DNA from: Peptococcaceae bacterium
GTDB taxonomy: Bacteria > Bacillota > Dehalobacteriia > UBA4068 > UBA4997
Reading direction: 5' to 3'
DNA length: 64,000 nt
Assembly: GCA_022797295.1 (NCBI GenBank)
Contig: JAAWKH010000003.1
Span: forward strand, 25,794-89,793
The translations under genes and the position numbers were made by a program. Of the stretch, positions 1 through 8,271 are shown in pieces; position 1 is the first letter of the stretch, and every line of letters begins with the position of its first letter. The notes under the pieces were generated by a model, which did not search any database, was not told the DNA's origin, and saw nothing but the letters and a program-made list of their open reading frames with translations.

Positions 1-298
1 CTTGTTCCACCAGGCCGGCTGCGGCGTCAGTCCAGCCGCCGCGCAGAGATTCCGTCAGCTGGTCGCTGGAATTGCCCAGCTTGTTAAAGGCCAAATTTTG
101 GCAAACGCCTTTGATGGTGTGAGAGGCCCGAAATGCCTCGCTATAATCTTGGCTGGCCAAGGAATCCTCCAGCAGTTGAAAGCTGGGGTCTGCCAAAAAC
201 TTGATGGCAAATTTGCGCACCAGTTTTTCGCTGCGCAGCCTGCCAATGGCGTCGGTGTAGCTGCCTTCCAGCGCAGCGTAACATTCTTCTAAAGTCAT
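1..298 (-). CDS. HPt-domain phosphotransfer protein (3' end cut by window edge)
   Basis: The minus strand opens at an ATG (296-298) with an AAGGAGG ribosome site about 8 bases upstream and stays open for 99 codons to the window edge. The product contains the segment AFRASHTIKGVCQNLAF, the classic helix of histidine phosphotransfer (HPt) domains, whose His accepts phosphate from a receiver. It follows the receiver/HD-GYP/GGDEF gene by about 120 bases on the same strand, so the two probably act in one phosphorelay; that pairing is inference. The C-terminal end is not in the window, so attached domains cannot be excluded. Confidence 0.8.
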   Translation of the reverse strand, partial: MTLEECYAALEGSYTDAIGRLRSEKLVRKFAIKFLADPSFQLLEDSLASQDYSEAFRASHTIKGVCQNLAFNKLGNSSDQLTESLRGGWTDAAAGLVEQ

Positions 299-421
299 AG
301 GGGGTAGCCTCCTTGCATAAAATTCATTAAAAAATGCTATTTTTAGTCTATTTTAGTCTATATTATTATATTTTAACTATGTTAAGCCAATATTAATTTG
401 CCGCCTGGCGGTAAAAAGTGG

Positions 422-2530
422 TTATTCATTCAGCAGTTTTTGATGTTCAGGGTCGTTGCTTTCAATCTCTGTGATGGCGGAGGCGTCAGTGTTGGACAAT
501 GTATCGGCCATGTCAGAGGTGTAAATGCGATATTTGCCACGGCCGCCCCGTTTGGCTGTGTAAAGCGCGGTATCGGCGGCGTGAAAGAGGGTTTCATAAT
601 CGTTATCGAAAAACTCCGTTTGCACCACGCCCATACTCACCGTAAACTCAAAATCTTCATATTTACCTATTAAAATATTAAAGATACGTTCAATAATCGG
701 TTCCACCTCATCGGCGTACTTCAGGAAGATCAGGAACTCATCACCGCCAATGCGGGCGGCAATATCCCCAGTGCGCAAACTATCTTTCAGCTTTTGAGCT
801 TCCAGCTTCAGCACCTCGTCGCCAAAGATGTGGCCGTAGGTGTCGTTGGCGTTTTTGAAGTGATCCAAATCAAAGATAATCAGGGCGTACTTCTCGTGCG
901 GATGGCCCTCCAGCTGCTCAATAATTTGCTTACGGGCGCTGGCGTGATTAAGCAGGCCGGTTAGGGAATCGTGATTGGCCTTGCGCTCCAAATCCGCCAA
1001 ACGCTGCTTGGAATCGTGAATATCCAGCACTTTGCCAATGGCTCCCTGGAAGATCGGTTCTTCCTCTTCTTCCTGCCAAATGGCGCGGGCAATTACGCGG
1101 TGCCAGCGCAATTCGCCGTTATATTGCAGCTTGCAGTCGTAGGTGATGGCTGGCTTTTCTGGGGTGGTATTCAGCAACATTTGCTTAACGGCACACCAGG
1201 TTTCCTCGCCCATAATCGCCATAAACTGCGGGTTTTGGTGCGGTTCCATAATAATTTCGTCTAACCCTAGTTTTTGCGTGCCCCAGGGGTTGAGGGTTAG
1301 GGTGGGTGGGTCTATGTTGTATTCAAATTGAATTTCCTTGGTCAGCGCGGCGAAGAATTTGTACTTTTCCCGCTCCTTTTCCAGCAGGCGCAGAGTGCGC
1401 TCGCTGGCGCTAATTTGATTGTTGCGCAGCATTTCCGCGGCCACGTTTTGTTTGGCTCGTTTGCGGTCTAGGGCGACAACATCCTTGGCCAGGGTGTCGC
1501 GGATGGTGTTGGCCACCTCCTGCAAACATTCCAGCAGCAATGGATTAAAAGCGCCGCATTTGCCATCCACAATCATCTGGATGGCTGTTTCGTGCGGCAG
1601 GGCTTTTTTGTAGACGCGCTCGCTAGTCAGGGCGTCGTAAACGTCGGCCATAGACACAATTTGGGCGGAAATTGGTATTTCATCGCCTTTAAGTCCATCT
1701 GGATAGCCGCTGCCGTCATAGCGTTCGTGGTGCCAGCGGCAGATTTCATAAGCAGTTTGCACCAGCTTATCATCTTTGTAAGGCGTGGCCTCCGAGAGCA
1801 TTTTTGCGCCAATCATCGAGTGCGTTTTCATAATTTCAAACTCCTCGTCGGTTAGGCGGCCGGGCTTGTTCAGAATGCTTTCATCAATGGAGATTTTGCC
1901 TATGTCATGCAGGGCGGAAGCCATGCTAATCATCGCCATTTCCTCCCGCGACAAATTATTGTAGCGGTCAGTTTTGTTAAACAGATGATTTAGCAAAAGC
2001 TCCGTTAGCATACGCACGTGAATAACATGCAAGCCGCTTTCGCCGTTGCGGAACTCCACAATGTGGCTTAAAATATCCACCATCAGATTGCTGCGTTCTT
2101 CCTTTTCCATCAGCTGGGTCACCAGCAAATCAGTCAGCTTCTTCTGCTTGGCGTAAAGCAAAATAGTGTTGATAACACGCCGGCGAACAATCAACGCGTC
2201 AAACGGCCTGCTGATAAAATCATTAACGCCCATATCATAAGCGCGTTCCACAAATGTTTGTGCGCTTTCAGATGAAATCATAATCACCGGGATTTCGTCA
2301 ATCCAGTGGTGCTGATTCATCAAATCCAGCACGCCGAAGCCGTCCATTCTGGGCATAACAACGTCCAGAAGCACCACGGAAATTTCCGTGCCATACTTCT
2401 GGATAGCCGCAACGCATTCCACGCCGTCTTCAGTTTCAATAATATCATACTTGTCCTCAAGTATGTCCGCCAGAATTGAACGATTCATCTCCGAATCATC
2501 CACGATCAGAATTTTCTGCTTGTTATTCAT
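422..2530 (-). CDS. Response regulator with HD-GYP, PAS-like and GGDEF domains (c-di-GMP turnover)
   Basis: The 702-residue protein has four parts. Residues 5-125 are a receiver with phospho-acceptor Asp56; the usual KP loop reads SRPF, so Arg replaces the conserved Lys. Residues 145-345 are an HD-GYP phosphodiesterase domain with HDIGK at 208 and HHERYDGSGYP near 267-277. Residues 385-505 look like a PAS sensor. Residues 515-680 are a GGDEF cyclase domain with intact GGDEF at 595-599 and an RxxD inhibitory site (Arg586-Asp589) five residues upstream. Both catalytic signatures look complete, so the protein could make and break c-di-GMP. It has a GGGAGAG ribosome site and likely signals with the downstream HPt gene. 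Domain calls are firm; which activity dominates is unknown. Confidence 0.92.
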   Translation of the reverse strand: MNNKQKILIVDDSEMNRSILADILEDKYDIIETEDGVECVAAIQKYGTEISVVLLDVVMPRMDGFGVLDLMNQHHWIDEIPVIMISSESAQTFVERAYDMGVNDFISRPFDALIVRRRVINTILLYAKQKKLTDLLVTQLMEKEERSNLMVDILSHIVEFRNGESGLHVIHVRMLTELLLNHLFNKTDRYNNLSREEMAMISMASALHDIGKISIDESILNKPGRLTDEEFEIMKTHSMIGAKMLSEATPYKDDKLVQTAYEICRWHHERYDGSGYPDGLKGDEIPISAQIVSMADVYDALTSERVYKKALPHETAIQMIVDGKCGAFNPLLLECLQEVANTIRDTLAKDVVALDRKRAKQNVAAEMLRNNQISASERTLRLLEKEREKYKFFAALTKEIQFEYNIDPPTLTLNPWGTQKLGLDEIIMEPHQNPQFMAIMGEETWCAVKQMLLNTTPEKPAITYDCKLQYNGELRWHRVIARAIWQEEEEEPIFQGAIGKVLDIHDSKQRLADLERKANHDSLTGLLNHASARKQIIEQLEGHPHEKYALIIFDLDHFKNANDTYGHIFGDEVLKLEAQKLKDSLRTGDIAARIGGDEFLIFLKYADEVEPIIERIFNILIGKYEDFEFTVSMGVVQTEFFDNDYETLFHAADTALYTAKRGGRGKYRIYTSDMADTLSNTDASAITEIESNDPEHQKLLNE

Positions 2531-2650
2531 GGCAACAACTCTCCCTTTGCCTCATTAAAAACAGCACAACCTGCGGCTGGAACCAACTTGAAGCAGAATA
2601 ATGCGCTTAAAAAAGGATGCTTTAACCCCTTAAAAAAGTTCATCACTATT

Positions 2651-2679
2651 ATTTTATTATATAATCAGCTAAAAATCAA
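2651..2679 (-). promoter_or_regulatory. Candidate promoter of the HD-GYP/GGDEF gene
   Basis: On the minus strand TTGATT (2679-2674) is followed after 17 bases by TAAAAT (2656-2651), about 120 bases before the start codon. An overlapping TATAAT gives an alternative -10. No transcript evidence is available from sequence. Confidence 0.5.
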
Positions 2680-2786
2680 TAGCCTAAATGCAGAATAAAT
2701 GCTTCAAAGCTAGAAAATATATCTGTTTGGCTAGCGATAGACTAGCCGCCAAGGCTTTGCGTCCCGCTGGTTGATTAATAAAATAG

Positions 2787-2835
2787 AGCTTGCCAAGCTG
2801 TTTTGCTTTCACAGCCAAAACAGTCTGGCAAGCTT
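2787..2835 (-). terminator. Hairpin ending the minus-strand immunity/TA operon
   Basis: An imperfect but long stem pairs AGCTTGCCA at the left with TGGCAAGCT at the right, with CTGTTTTG/CAAAACAG inside. It lies 10 bases beyond the last stop codon of the operon and is followed on the minus strand by a weak T-rich tract. Confidence 0.65.
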
Positions 2836-2844
2836 TAGTGTAAA

Positions 2845-2988
2845 TCAATAGACAACGGATAGATTTTGTAATGATGTAATCAGGGGTGGCAGGTCTTCAT
2901 TAAATTTATCATAGCTATAGCCAGTGCAATAATTATTAATTTTGTTGGCATAGGTAAGCATTTTTTGAATAAGCTGTTCATTTTTCAT
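2845..2988 (-). pseudogene. Truncated HEPN (DUF86-like) partner of the MNT protein
   Basis: An ATG at 2986-2988 lies inside the end of the MNT gene, overlapping by 11 bases, and opens a 47-codon frame starting MKNEQLIQKMLTYANKI. This resembles the N-terminal helix of DUF86/HEPN proteins, which normally run about 110-140 residues and end with an RX4-6H catalytic motif. That motif and most of the domain are missing: the frame stops at 2845, ten bases before the terminator. I read it as a decayed remnant of an MNT/HEPN toxin-antitoxin pair. A short functional protein cannot be excluded. Confidence 0.5.
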
Positions 2989-3271
2989 AAATTGTAACTC
3001 CACTGGTTTGAATTTCTCTTTCCAGGCGTGAACCTTTTTCAATATGTGATACGTCAAAAATGTCCACAGGCAAGCCGGAGGCCTGTCGCACAGCTTCCAT
3101 AAAGCCAACAAAGCGCAATCCGCGTAAGCGACTTTCCACCATAAGGTCAAGGTCGCTTGTTTCTGTTGCTGTTCCTGCGGCAAGAGAACCAAACAGTACA
3201 GCGCGTGAAATATCATAAGAGGCAAAAACTGGAGCTAGTGTGTGTTTGAGTTCTGTCAAATTTTGCAGCAT
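2978..3271 (-). CDS. MNT-type minimal nucleotidyltransferase (antitoxin-like)
   Basis: I choose the ATG at 3269-3271, preceded by GAAAGAGG, rather than an earlier in-frame start that overlaps the upstream gene. The 97-residue product has the nucleotidyltransferase signature GSLAAGTATETSDLDL and a third acidic position in VDIF, so the catalytic set appears intact. MNT proteins usually pair with a HEPN ribonuclease, which they can AMPylate. Here the partner gene (2845-2988) is only a stub, so this may be an orphan antitoxin. It is the penultimate gene of the long minus-strand operon. Confidence 0.8.
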   Translation of the reverse strand: MLQNLTELKHTLAPVFASYDISRAVLFGSLAAGTATETSDLDLMVESRLRGLRFVGFMEAVRQASGLPVDIFDVSHIEKGSRLEREIQTSGVTIYEK

Positions 3272-3309
3272 AAAAAAACCTCTTTCATAAGCTGATGTAA
3301 GCTGTTCTC

Positions 3310-4110
3310 TTAATCCCACCAAAAGTACCAAACGGTGGAAAGGCTCAGCGTTTCCGCCAGCGAGCCCACAGTGAAGCCCTCGGCCGCCTGGTCGACGGTA
3401 TCCGGCGCAAAGCAATAAAGCTCCACAGCCAGCGGGCGGGCTTCCTCAGCGGTGGCCGCCGCCGGCTTGGGCAGAATGTATTCCAGCGTGTCCATAGTTA
3501 TCACTGCTGGAGCAGCGTCGTAAAGCTCAAACCAGCGTTTGGCTGCGGCCATATGCTGTTCAGTGTCGGGGCAATCGTTCCAGCCGCCAAAGGGAACCCA
3601 AGCAAAAACTTCCCAAGGGTTGGCTGTGGGAATTTCCGCCAGCAGCATCGGCTGGGTGTCCCTGGTGTGATAATTCCAGTAGCCGATGAAACGGTCGTTG
3701 TCCTCGCCGCCGGTTAAATCGCCGCCAATCGCTTCCTCCCAATCCCAGCCGTCCTCCTCAGCGCATCCTTGCCAGTCCGCCTGCATTTCCTGCAAAACCT
3801 CTGTGCTCTCCGGCAACGGCGCAGCCAAAATTTTCTGCCGGGCAGCCGTCACGGCCGCTGGGTCAAAATTGGGGCAATCATTGTAATCCGGCAAGGTGTT
3901 GTAAAGGCAGGATTCCAGCAAATTTTCCTCCAGCGTCAGCAAAACCGGCGTGAAGCCCTCCTTTCGGCCGCGCTCCCTGGCCGCCTGATAAGCCTGCCAA
4001 ATTGGCTCGTCGTCACGCATTGGTGCAAAATATTGGCAAGGGCAAGCCAAAAAATTCTGCAAAGTTTGGGCCATTTCCGGCCAATCTTTTTCTTCTATTA
4101 TATTAGTCAT
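3310..4110 (-). CDS. DUF4253-domain protein (immunity-like)
   Basis: The 266-residue soluble protein has no signal peptide or membrane segment. Its C-terminal half carries the DUF4253 pattern: a LLAEIP strand, a WEVFAWVPFGGWNDCP core, then a helix with H and RWFELY and a late acidic/aromatic tail. DUF4253 proteins are frequent beside SUFU, DUF2262 and SUKH proteins among polymorphic-toxin immunity proteins; the biochemical role is not established. The start lies 18 bases after the DUF2262 stop, indicating one operon. The N-terminal 110 residues are not recognised. No toxin gene is visible nearby. Confidence 0.75.
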   Translation of the reverse strand: MTNIIEEKDWPEMAQTLQNFLACPCQYFAPMRDDEPIWQAYQAARERGRKEGFTPVLLTLEENLLESCLYNTLPDYNDCPNFDPAAVTAARQKILAAPLPESTEVLQEMQADWQGCAEEDGWDWEEAIGGDLTGGEDNDRFIGYWNYHTRDTQPMLLAEIPTANPWEVFAWVPFGGWNDCPDTEQHMAAAKRWFELYDAAPAVITMDTLEYILPKPAAATAEEARPLAVELYCFAPDTVDQAAEGFTVGSLAETLSLSTVWYFWWD

Positions 4111-4128
4111 TTTGCTATCCTCCCAAAA

Positions 4129-4971
4129 TTATCCGGCAATATAAGCGTCGCTAATTTCGCCGTTGATGTTGCCTTCCACCAAAATCACGTGGCCCCAAAA
4201 CAAATCGTCGTCGTCATAGTAGGCGGTGAAATCGCCGTCTGGGTTCATATTAAATTCGCTGATTGAAATTCGCCGGGCAAATTCCGCCTCGGTCAGCGGC
4301 TGATATTCCTTTTCTTCGTTCTCCGCAGCATCCGCCTGCCAGTCGTTGGCGTTTTCCGTCAGCTCCGCGGCGGCAAAGGCGCGGAATTTGGCGTCCCATT
4401 CCGGCAGCTTGGCATAAAGCTGTTTGAATGCGGTCAGCGCAGCGTTGGCGGTGTCCGAGTTGTCGTCGTCAATTTCCAGCGAAACGCTGCATTCCTCACC
4501 CAGCCAGTCCAGACTGGCGTTGAACCAGTCAAACTGGCGCTCCAGCTCAAACACCACGCCGGGAAATGCCGCGTCTTCCAGCATCACCGGTGTGAGATAG
4601 GCCTGTCGGATTGGCTCCAGCCGCGGCTCAGTTTCCAGGGTTTCCAGCACTTCCAGCAGCATAAAATATTTCCCGGCGGCCGGTCCCTCTTTCAGGGCGC
4701 GGGCTCGCACCCGGTAAATGGTGAGCTTGCGCAGGCCAAAGCCCCATTCCGGCTGCATACCCTCCTCGGCTAGCCAGCTGAGGCAGCCGTCCTTTTGCAG
4801 CTGGCCGTCAGCCAGGTCAATCCAGGCTAGCAGCCCGGCAGATGGCTTCCACAGTCCTTTTCTGCCCCAGCTACCAGCGTTGCCAACCGATTCCGAGGTG
4901 AGCACCAACAGCTCCTGCACCTGCTCATCGTAGCGGCTGGCAAATTGTTTCCGCTCTTTTTCCGTAATCAT
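4129..4971 (-). CDS. DUF2262-domain protein (immunity-like)
   Basis: The protein has 280 residues and is acidic and soluble. The C-terminal region around residues 225-270 (ISISEFNMNPDG, then YYDDDDLFWGHVILV) matches the DUF2262 pattern as I know it. The N-terminal half contains GSWGRKGLWKPSAGL and a helical YRVRARALKEG segment that resembles regions found fused to DUF2262. The family often lies next to DUF4253 and SUFU-like genes, as here, with a 24-base gap from the SUFU gene. A role in toxin immunity is inferred from neighbourhood; no partner toxin is seen. Confidence 0.7.
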   Translation of the reverse strand: MITEKERKQFASRYDEQVQELLVLTSESVGNAGSWGRKGLWKPSAGLLAWIDLADGQLQKDGCLSWLAEEGMQPEWGFGLRKLTIYRVRARALKEGPAAGKYFMLLEVLETLETEPRLEPIRQAYLTPVMLEDAAFPGVVFELERQFDWFNASLDWLGEECSVSLEIDDDNSDTANAALTAFKQLYAKLPEWDAKFRAFAAAELTENANDWQADAAENEEKEYQPLTEAEFARRISISEFNMNPDGDFTAYYDDDDLFWGHVILVEGNINGEISDAYIAG

Positions 4972-4995
4972 AGCTTGCTCCTTGTCGCTTTATGT

Positions 4996-6642
4996 TTATT
5001 CGTCATCCTCTGGTTGGTTTTCCGCTTCCTCCTGCCAGCGGGCAAACTGGCGGTCAATCTGCCGGGCCATCGCCTGATAATAATCTTCATTCCAAGGTAC
5101 AAACAGATAAGCCTCGTCCTGGAATTCCTCGCTGTTGTAGCGCTCCTCGCCGAAAAATTCGCGGGCGTGATTATCAATATCGCAGGGGAAATAGTGACTG
5201 CGGTCATAGTCCTCAGAGCTGTAATACCACTCCGCAAAGGCCGCGCCGTCGCCGTTGAAGTAATTGCGCAGCAGGCTGCCGTTTAAATCGGTGTTGTTGC
5301 GTAGCAGCCAACGCAAATCCGGCTGCTCATCCGGGCGGCCTTGGTTAGCCATCACGCCGTTTACAAATTTGCGATATTTCCGTTTAAATATGTCGCTCAT
5401 CAGGTCATGCTCAATACACCAGCGCAGATAAATGGCCAGATGATTGTAGGCGCAAATTTCCCGTACCGGCAGTTTTTTATCCCGAATGGAATCCAGATGC
5501 GGCAGCGCGCAATCCATCACCAGCGGGCCGTAGTTGTAAAGCAGCTGTTCGTCTGGGTCGGTTCCAGGCGATTCGTGCAGCAAATTGGTGCGTTTAATAT
5601 CCACCACATATTCCACATTGGCCGCGTTGAACATATCCAGCAGGGGTTCGGCTCCATTGCTGCATTTAAACCCAATCTCTTCCTCATAAAGTGGAGTTAG
5701 CTGGTAAAAATTAACGTCGTCGCCATCTGGCAGAGTACACCAGGCCGCGCCGTCGGTGCAACCCAACGGGCCGGTCAGCATAGCCCCGCAAAATTTGGTG
5801 TTGTCCGCGTAGGTTTCACCAGCGTTCAGGCCAATGGTGTGGCCCCAACCCAGCCAGGTATCGTTGGTGATAGGCAATCGGGCGGAGCTTTTCAGCAAGC
5901 GAATAGGCCAATACCAATTTTCATCCTGCATAGACTCCCGGTCCAGCCGCCATTCCGCCGGCAGGGCAATCAGCAGCTCGGCTCGCTCCAGCTTTTTGTC
6001 CGCCAGTTCCGACGGCACATTCATACGGTGCGCGCCCATACCAAGCGTTACCAGGGTGTAATAGGGGCGCTCGCGGGTGGGCGGCACCAGGCAGATGTCC
6101 ACATGAATGTCCGGCGAGGTTATCTCATGAAAAACTTTTAGATATTCGCCAAAGTAAGTGTTGATGTGATCCTCCACCACATCCCATTCGGTTTGGGTGT
6201 AAACCTCCGGCGCGTCCTCTGCTTTGCGGCTGAGGATCCGCCGGCAGTTGTCGATAAAATCATCCACATCATCCTGGTCTGGGTTCAACTCGCGGGAGCG
6301 TTCAAAGCAATCCAAAGCTTCCATTTCCCGATCCAAAAAGTATAGGGCATAGCCCAGGCGAAAATGCCAAATATAATTGTCTTGGCTTTGCTCCGCCACT
6401 GATTGCAGCAGTTCCACAGCCTTTTCCAGCTGAGCCTGATCAATTTCCGGGTTTTCCCGTTTGGTCATGCCATCGCCCATAACCGCCAGATTGTTGTAGG
6501 CGCGGGCCTGTTGGGAAATCAGCTCCGGGGTGCGTTCGTCTGACGGCAGGTCGTCAATCGCTTTAATAATCTGTGAAAATTCGTTATCATCGTGCCATTG
6601 TTCAATTTGTTTAAGTAGGGCTTGCAGTTTTTCCTGTTCCAT
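4996..6642 (-). CDS. TPR plus suppressor-of-fused (SUFU) domain protein
   Basis: The protein has 548 residues. About 1-140 form tetratricopeptide-like helices (FRLGYALYFLDREMEALDCF is one repeat). About 165-350 form a bacterial SUFU domain, with WDVVEDHINTYFGEY, VDICLVPPTRERPYYTLVTLGMG, AELLIALPAEW and LTPLYEEEIGF. The last 190 residues, rich in acidic and aromatic positions, are not recognised. Bacterial SUFU-domain proteins are widely interpreted as immunity proteins against polymorphic toxins. Its position between a Uma2-like gene and DUF2262 in one transcription unit supports a defence or conflict role. TPR fusion suggests it binds a partner protein. Confidence 0.8.
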   Translation of the reverse strand: MEQEKLQALLKQIEQWHDDNEFSQIIKAIDDLPSDERTPELISQQARAYNNLAVMGDGMTKRENPEIDQAQLEKAVELLQSVAEQSQDNYIWHFRLGYALYFLDREMEALDCFERSRELNPDQDDVDDFIDNCRRILSRKAEDAPEVYTQTEWDVVEDHINTYFGEYLKVFHEITSPDIHVDICLVPPTRERPYYTLVTLGMGAHRMNVPSELADKKLERAELLIALPAEWRLDRESMQDENWYWPIRLLKSSARLPITNDTWLGWGHTIGLNAGETYADNTKFCGAMLTGPLGCTDGAAWCTLPDGDDVNFYQLTPLYEEEIGFKCSNGAEPLLDMFNAANVEYVVDIKRTNLLHESPGTDPDEQLLYNYGPLVMDCALPHLDSIRDKKLPVREICAYNHLAIYLRWCIEHDLMSDIFKRKYRKFVNGVMANQGRPDEQPDLRWLLRNNTDLNGSLLRNYFNGDGAAFAEWYYSSEDYDRSHYFPCDIDNHAREFFGEERYNSEEFQDEAYLFVPWNEDYYQAMARQIDRQFARWQEEAENQPEDDE

Positions 6643-6673
6643 AGCTCTGCTCCTTTGAAAATGAAAAATAGGT

Positions 6674-7234
6674 TTAGTTTACTCTTTTAAATATATCAGC
6701 CAATTTAATCAGTAAATCGTCATAAAGGCTGCATCTAAATTCCTGTACAAATTCTGCGCACTCTTCCTCGGTGAAATAATCAGGCGGAATAGTGTAAATT
6801 TCGTTCAGCAGCAGCTGACCGTCCGTCAGCAAATATTGTTCGATTGATTTTGTTTCAGGAACCGCAATCCAGTATTCCTTAACGCCATATTTAGCGTAAA
6901 CATCCTTTTTGTAGCCACGGTCATTTTTGGCGGTGCTGGGCGAGAGTACCTCCACCACCAAATCTGGTGCACCAAAAACACCACGGCTTTTAATTTTGTT
7001 AGGGTCGCAAACTATCATTCCATCTGGTATAAAACGGTCTTTTTTTGACAAATAAAGGTCAATGCCATCAGAAAAAGGCTCGCATTTTTTACCTTCAAGA
7101 TAATCACTTAAAATACGATAAATATTACTGGCGATACGATTATGATTGACCACAGGCCGTGGCGACATCATAACAATACGGCCGTTCAACATTTCATCCC
7201 AGATTTCCTCCTGGTAAGCTAAATTGGTGTTCAT
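6674..7234 (-). CDS. Uma2-family (DUF820) restriction-endonuclease-like protein
   Basis: I start at the ATG 7232-7234, which has GAAAGGAG nine bases upstream; an upstream in-frame ATG at 7252 overlaps the preceding gene and lacks a site. The 186-residue product has the PD-(D/E)XK-like core of Uma2 proteins: PDGMIVCDP, GAPDLVVEVLSPST, then K-x-x-x-Y and GVKEYWIAVP. These proteins are abundant in some bacteria, and their substrate is generally unknown. It follows the antitoxin gene directly and precedes SUFU by 31 bases. Confidence 0.85.
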   Translation of the reverse strand: MNTNLAYQEEIWDEMLNGRIVMMSPRPVVNHNRIASNIYRILSDYLEGKKCEPFSDGIDLYLSKKDRFIPDGMIVCDPNKIKSRGVFGAPDLVVEVLSPSTAKNDRGYKKDVYAKYGVKEYWIAVPETKSIEQYLLTDGQLLLNEIYTIPPDYFTEEECAEFVQEFRCSLYDDLLIKLADIFKRVN

Positions 7235-7251
7235 AGATGGCGCTCCTTTCA

Positions 7252-7566
7252 TTACTGAGCCTTTTGGTTTTGGGTTTGTTTGTTTGCATTTAAGGGCAAA
7301 AATTCTATTTTTAGCTGGGTGTTCATACCAGCTGCCAATCTTTGTAAGGTACGTAATGAGGGGTTGGCGTTGCCATTTTCCAGTTTGCTAATAGCCGCCG
7401 GGTTTAGGCCGCAACGTTCAGCCAGTTGTTTTTTTGTCAATCCGGTTTTTTTACGGGCGTCAATCATTGCTTGAATTATCGTAAATTCGGGCGCTTGAGC
7501 AATCCATTCCTGCTGAAGCTCAAGGTCTTGTAATTGTTCTGCTAAAAAGTCGTTAAATTTAGTCAT
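7252..7566 (-). CDS. higA: XRE/HigA-type antitoxin
   Basis: The 104-residue protein carries a helix-turn-helix at about 34-88 (KKTGLTKKQLAERCGLNPAAISKLENG, then PSLRTLQRLAAGM). The N-terminal helix likely contacts the toxin. The ATG overlaps the toxin gene's last bases (7563-7566), the toxin-first order typical of HigBA. It probably represses the operon promoter at 7949-7977. The long downstream operon of immunity-like genes would fall under the same control, which is inference. Confidence 0.88.
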   Translation of the reverse strand: MTKFNDFLAEQLQDLELQQEWIAQAPEFTIIQAMIDARKKTGLTKKQLAERCGLNPAAISKLENGNANPSLRTLQRLAAGMNTQLKIEFLPLNANKQTQNQKAQ

Positions 7567-7922
7567 TTTGCTTGCTCCTTTCTGGCTAGAAAGTCCTTGC
7601 GATAGCGTTTTGCTCGTTCAATTTCAGTTTCTGGTGTGTTTTGGCTTTTTTTCACAAAACCATTAGTTAAAACAATCTGCCGACCTAAAATGAAAAAATA
7701 TAAAACCCGTGAAATATCCGAACCCACATTAGCTCGTAGTTCAAAAATACCATTATCCAAAGCTTTGGAATAAGGTTCTCTAAGCAAAGGGTCGTTTTGG
7801 GCCAGGATTTGGATTGTTCTCAACATTTTAACACGCATTTTCTTATCCAGCTTAAGGATAAACTCTTTAGCCGGTTCATTGCCGTTTGCTTTTGCATAAA
7901 AGACAACTTCAAATTGCTGCAT
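7563..7922 (-). CDS. higB: HigB/Gp49-like RelE-superfamily toxin
   Basis: The 119-residue basic protein matches phage-derived Gp49-like/HigB toxins: an N-terminal VVFYAKANGNEPAKEFI, a central DPLLREPYSKALDNGIFELR, and the hallmark TNGFVKKSQNTPETEIERAKRY. Members cleave mRNA on ribosomes. It is the first gene after a strong promoter and overlaps its antitoxin by 4 bases. All segments expected in the family look present, so it is probably intact. Confidence 0.88.
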   Translation of the reverse strand: MQQFEVVFYAKANGNEPAKEFILKLDKKMRVKMLRTIQILAQNDPLLREPYSKALDNGIFELRANVGSDISRVLYFFILGRQIVLTNGFVKKSQNTPETEIERAKRYRKDFLARKEQAK

Positions 7923-7948
7923 TGTATTAGTACCTCTTTATTACCTAT

Positions 7949-7977
7949 ATTATATAGTATATATAACGCAACGTCAA
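7949..7977 (-). promoter_or_regulatory. Promoter of the higBA/immunity operon
   Basis: Minus strand TTGACG (7977-7972), 17-base spacer, TATAAT (7954-7949). The start of higB is about 25 bases beyond. No comparable promoter was found between the genes down to 2845, so the eight genes may be co-transcribed. Confidence 0.75.
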
Positions 7978-8038
7978 GGGGTAGGCTAAACGACAATAAT
8001 CTGGGTGAAGCGGCGGGATCATCTTGTTCAGATTAAAT

Positions 8039-8072
8039 AAAAGGCGGCCAGAATAATCTGACCGCCTTTTAT
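8039..8072 (-). terminator. Terminator after tRNA-Leu
   Basis: AAGGCGG(C)CAGA pairs with TCTG(A)CCGCCTT around an ATAA loop with one mismatch. It begins three bases past the tRNA 3' end and has T-rich flanks on both strands. Confidence 0.75.
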
Positions 8073-8074
8073 TA

Positions 8075-8162
8075 TGGTGCGGATGAAGGGACTTGAACCC
8101 CCACGAAGTTAACCCTCACTAGAACCTGAATCTAGCGCGTCTGCCAATTCCGCCACATCCGC
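8075..8162 (-). tRNA. tRNA-Leu (CAG)
   Basis: The minus strand reads a complete class II tRNA: acceptor GCGGATG pairs with CATCCGC, there is a D-arm with TGGC, an anticodon stem CTAGA/TCTAG around the loop TTCAGGT (anticodon CAG), a long variable arm, and a GGTTCAAGTCC T-arm. The CCA end is encoded (8075-8077). It has its own promoter and terminator. Confidence 0.96.
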
Positions 8163-8174
8163 AAGTGCTTATAT

Positions 8175-8203
8175 ATAATAGCATATTCCGCCAGGGAAGT
8201 CAA
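8175..8203 (-). promoter_or_regulatory. Promoter of tRNA-Leu
   Basis: Minus strand TTGACT (8203-8198), 17-base spacer ending in TGC, TATTAT (8180-8175), 12 bases before the tRNA 5' end. Confidence 0.75.
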
Positions 8204-8271
8204 GCGGTTTAACGTAAAAAAAATGAAAAATTTTGTAATTATAGTTGTAATTATAATAGGCGCATAATATA

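Larger units (their letters stand above)
2531..2844. other. Intergenic region, no gene seen
   Basis: This stretch holds the candidate promoter near 2651-2679 and the hairpin at 2787-2835. The remainder is AT-rich and I see no open frame with a ribosome site on either strand. Confidence 0.6.
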
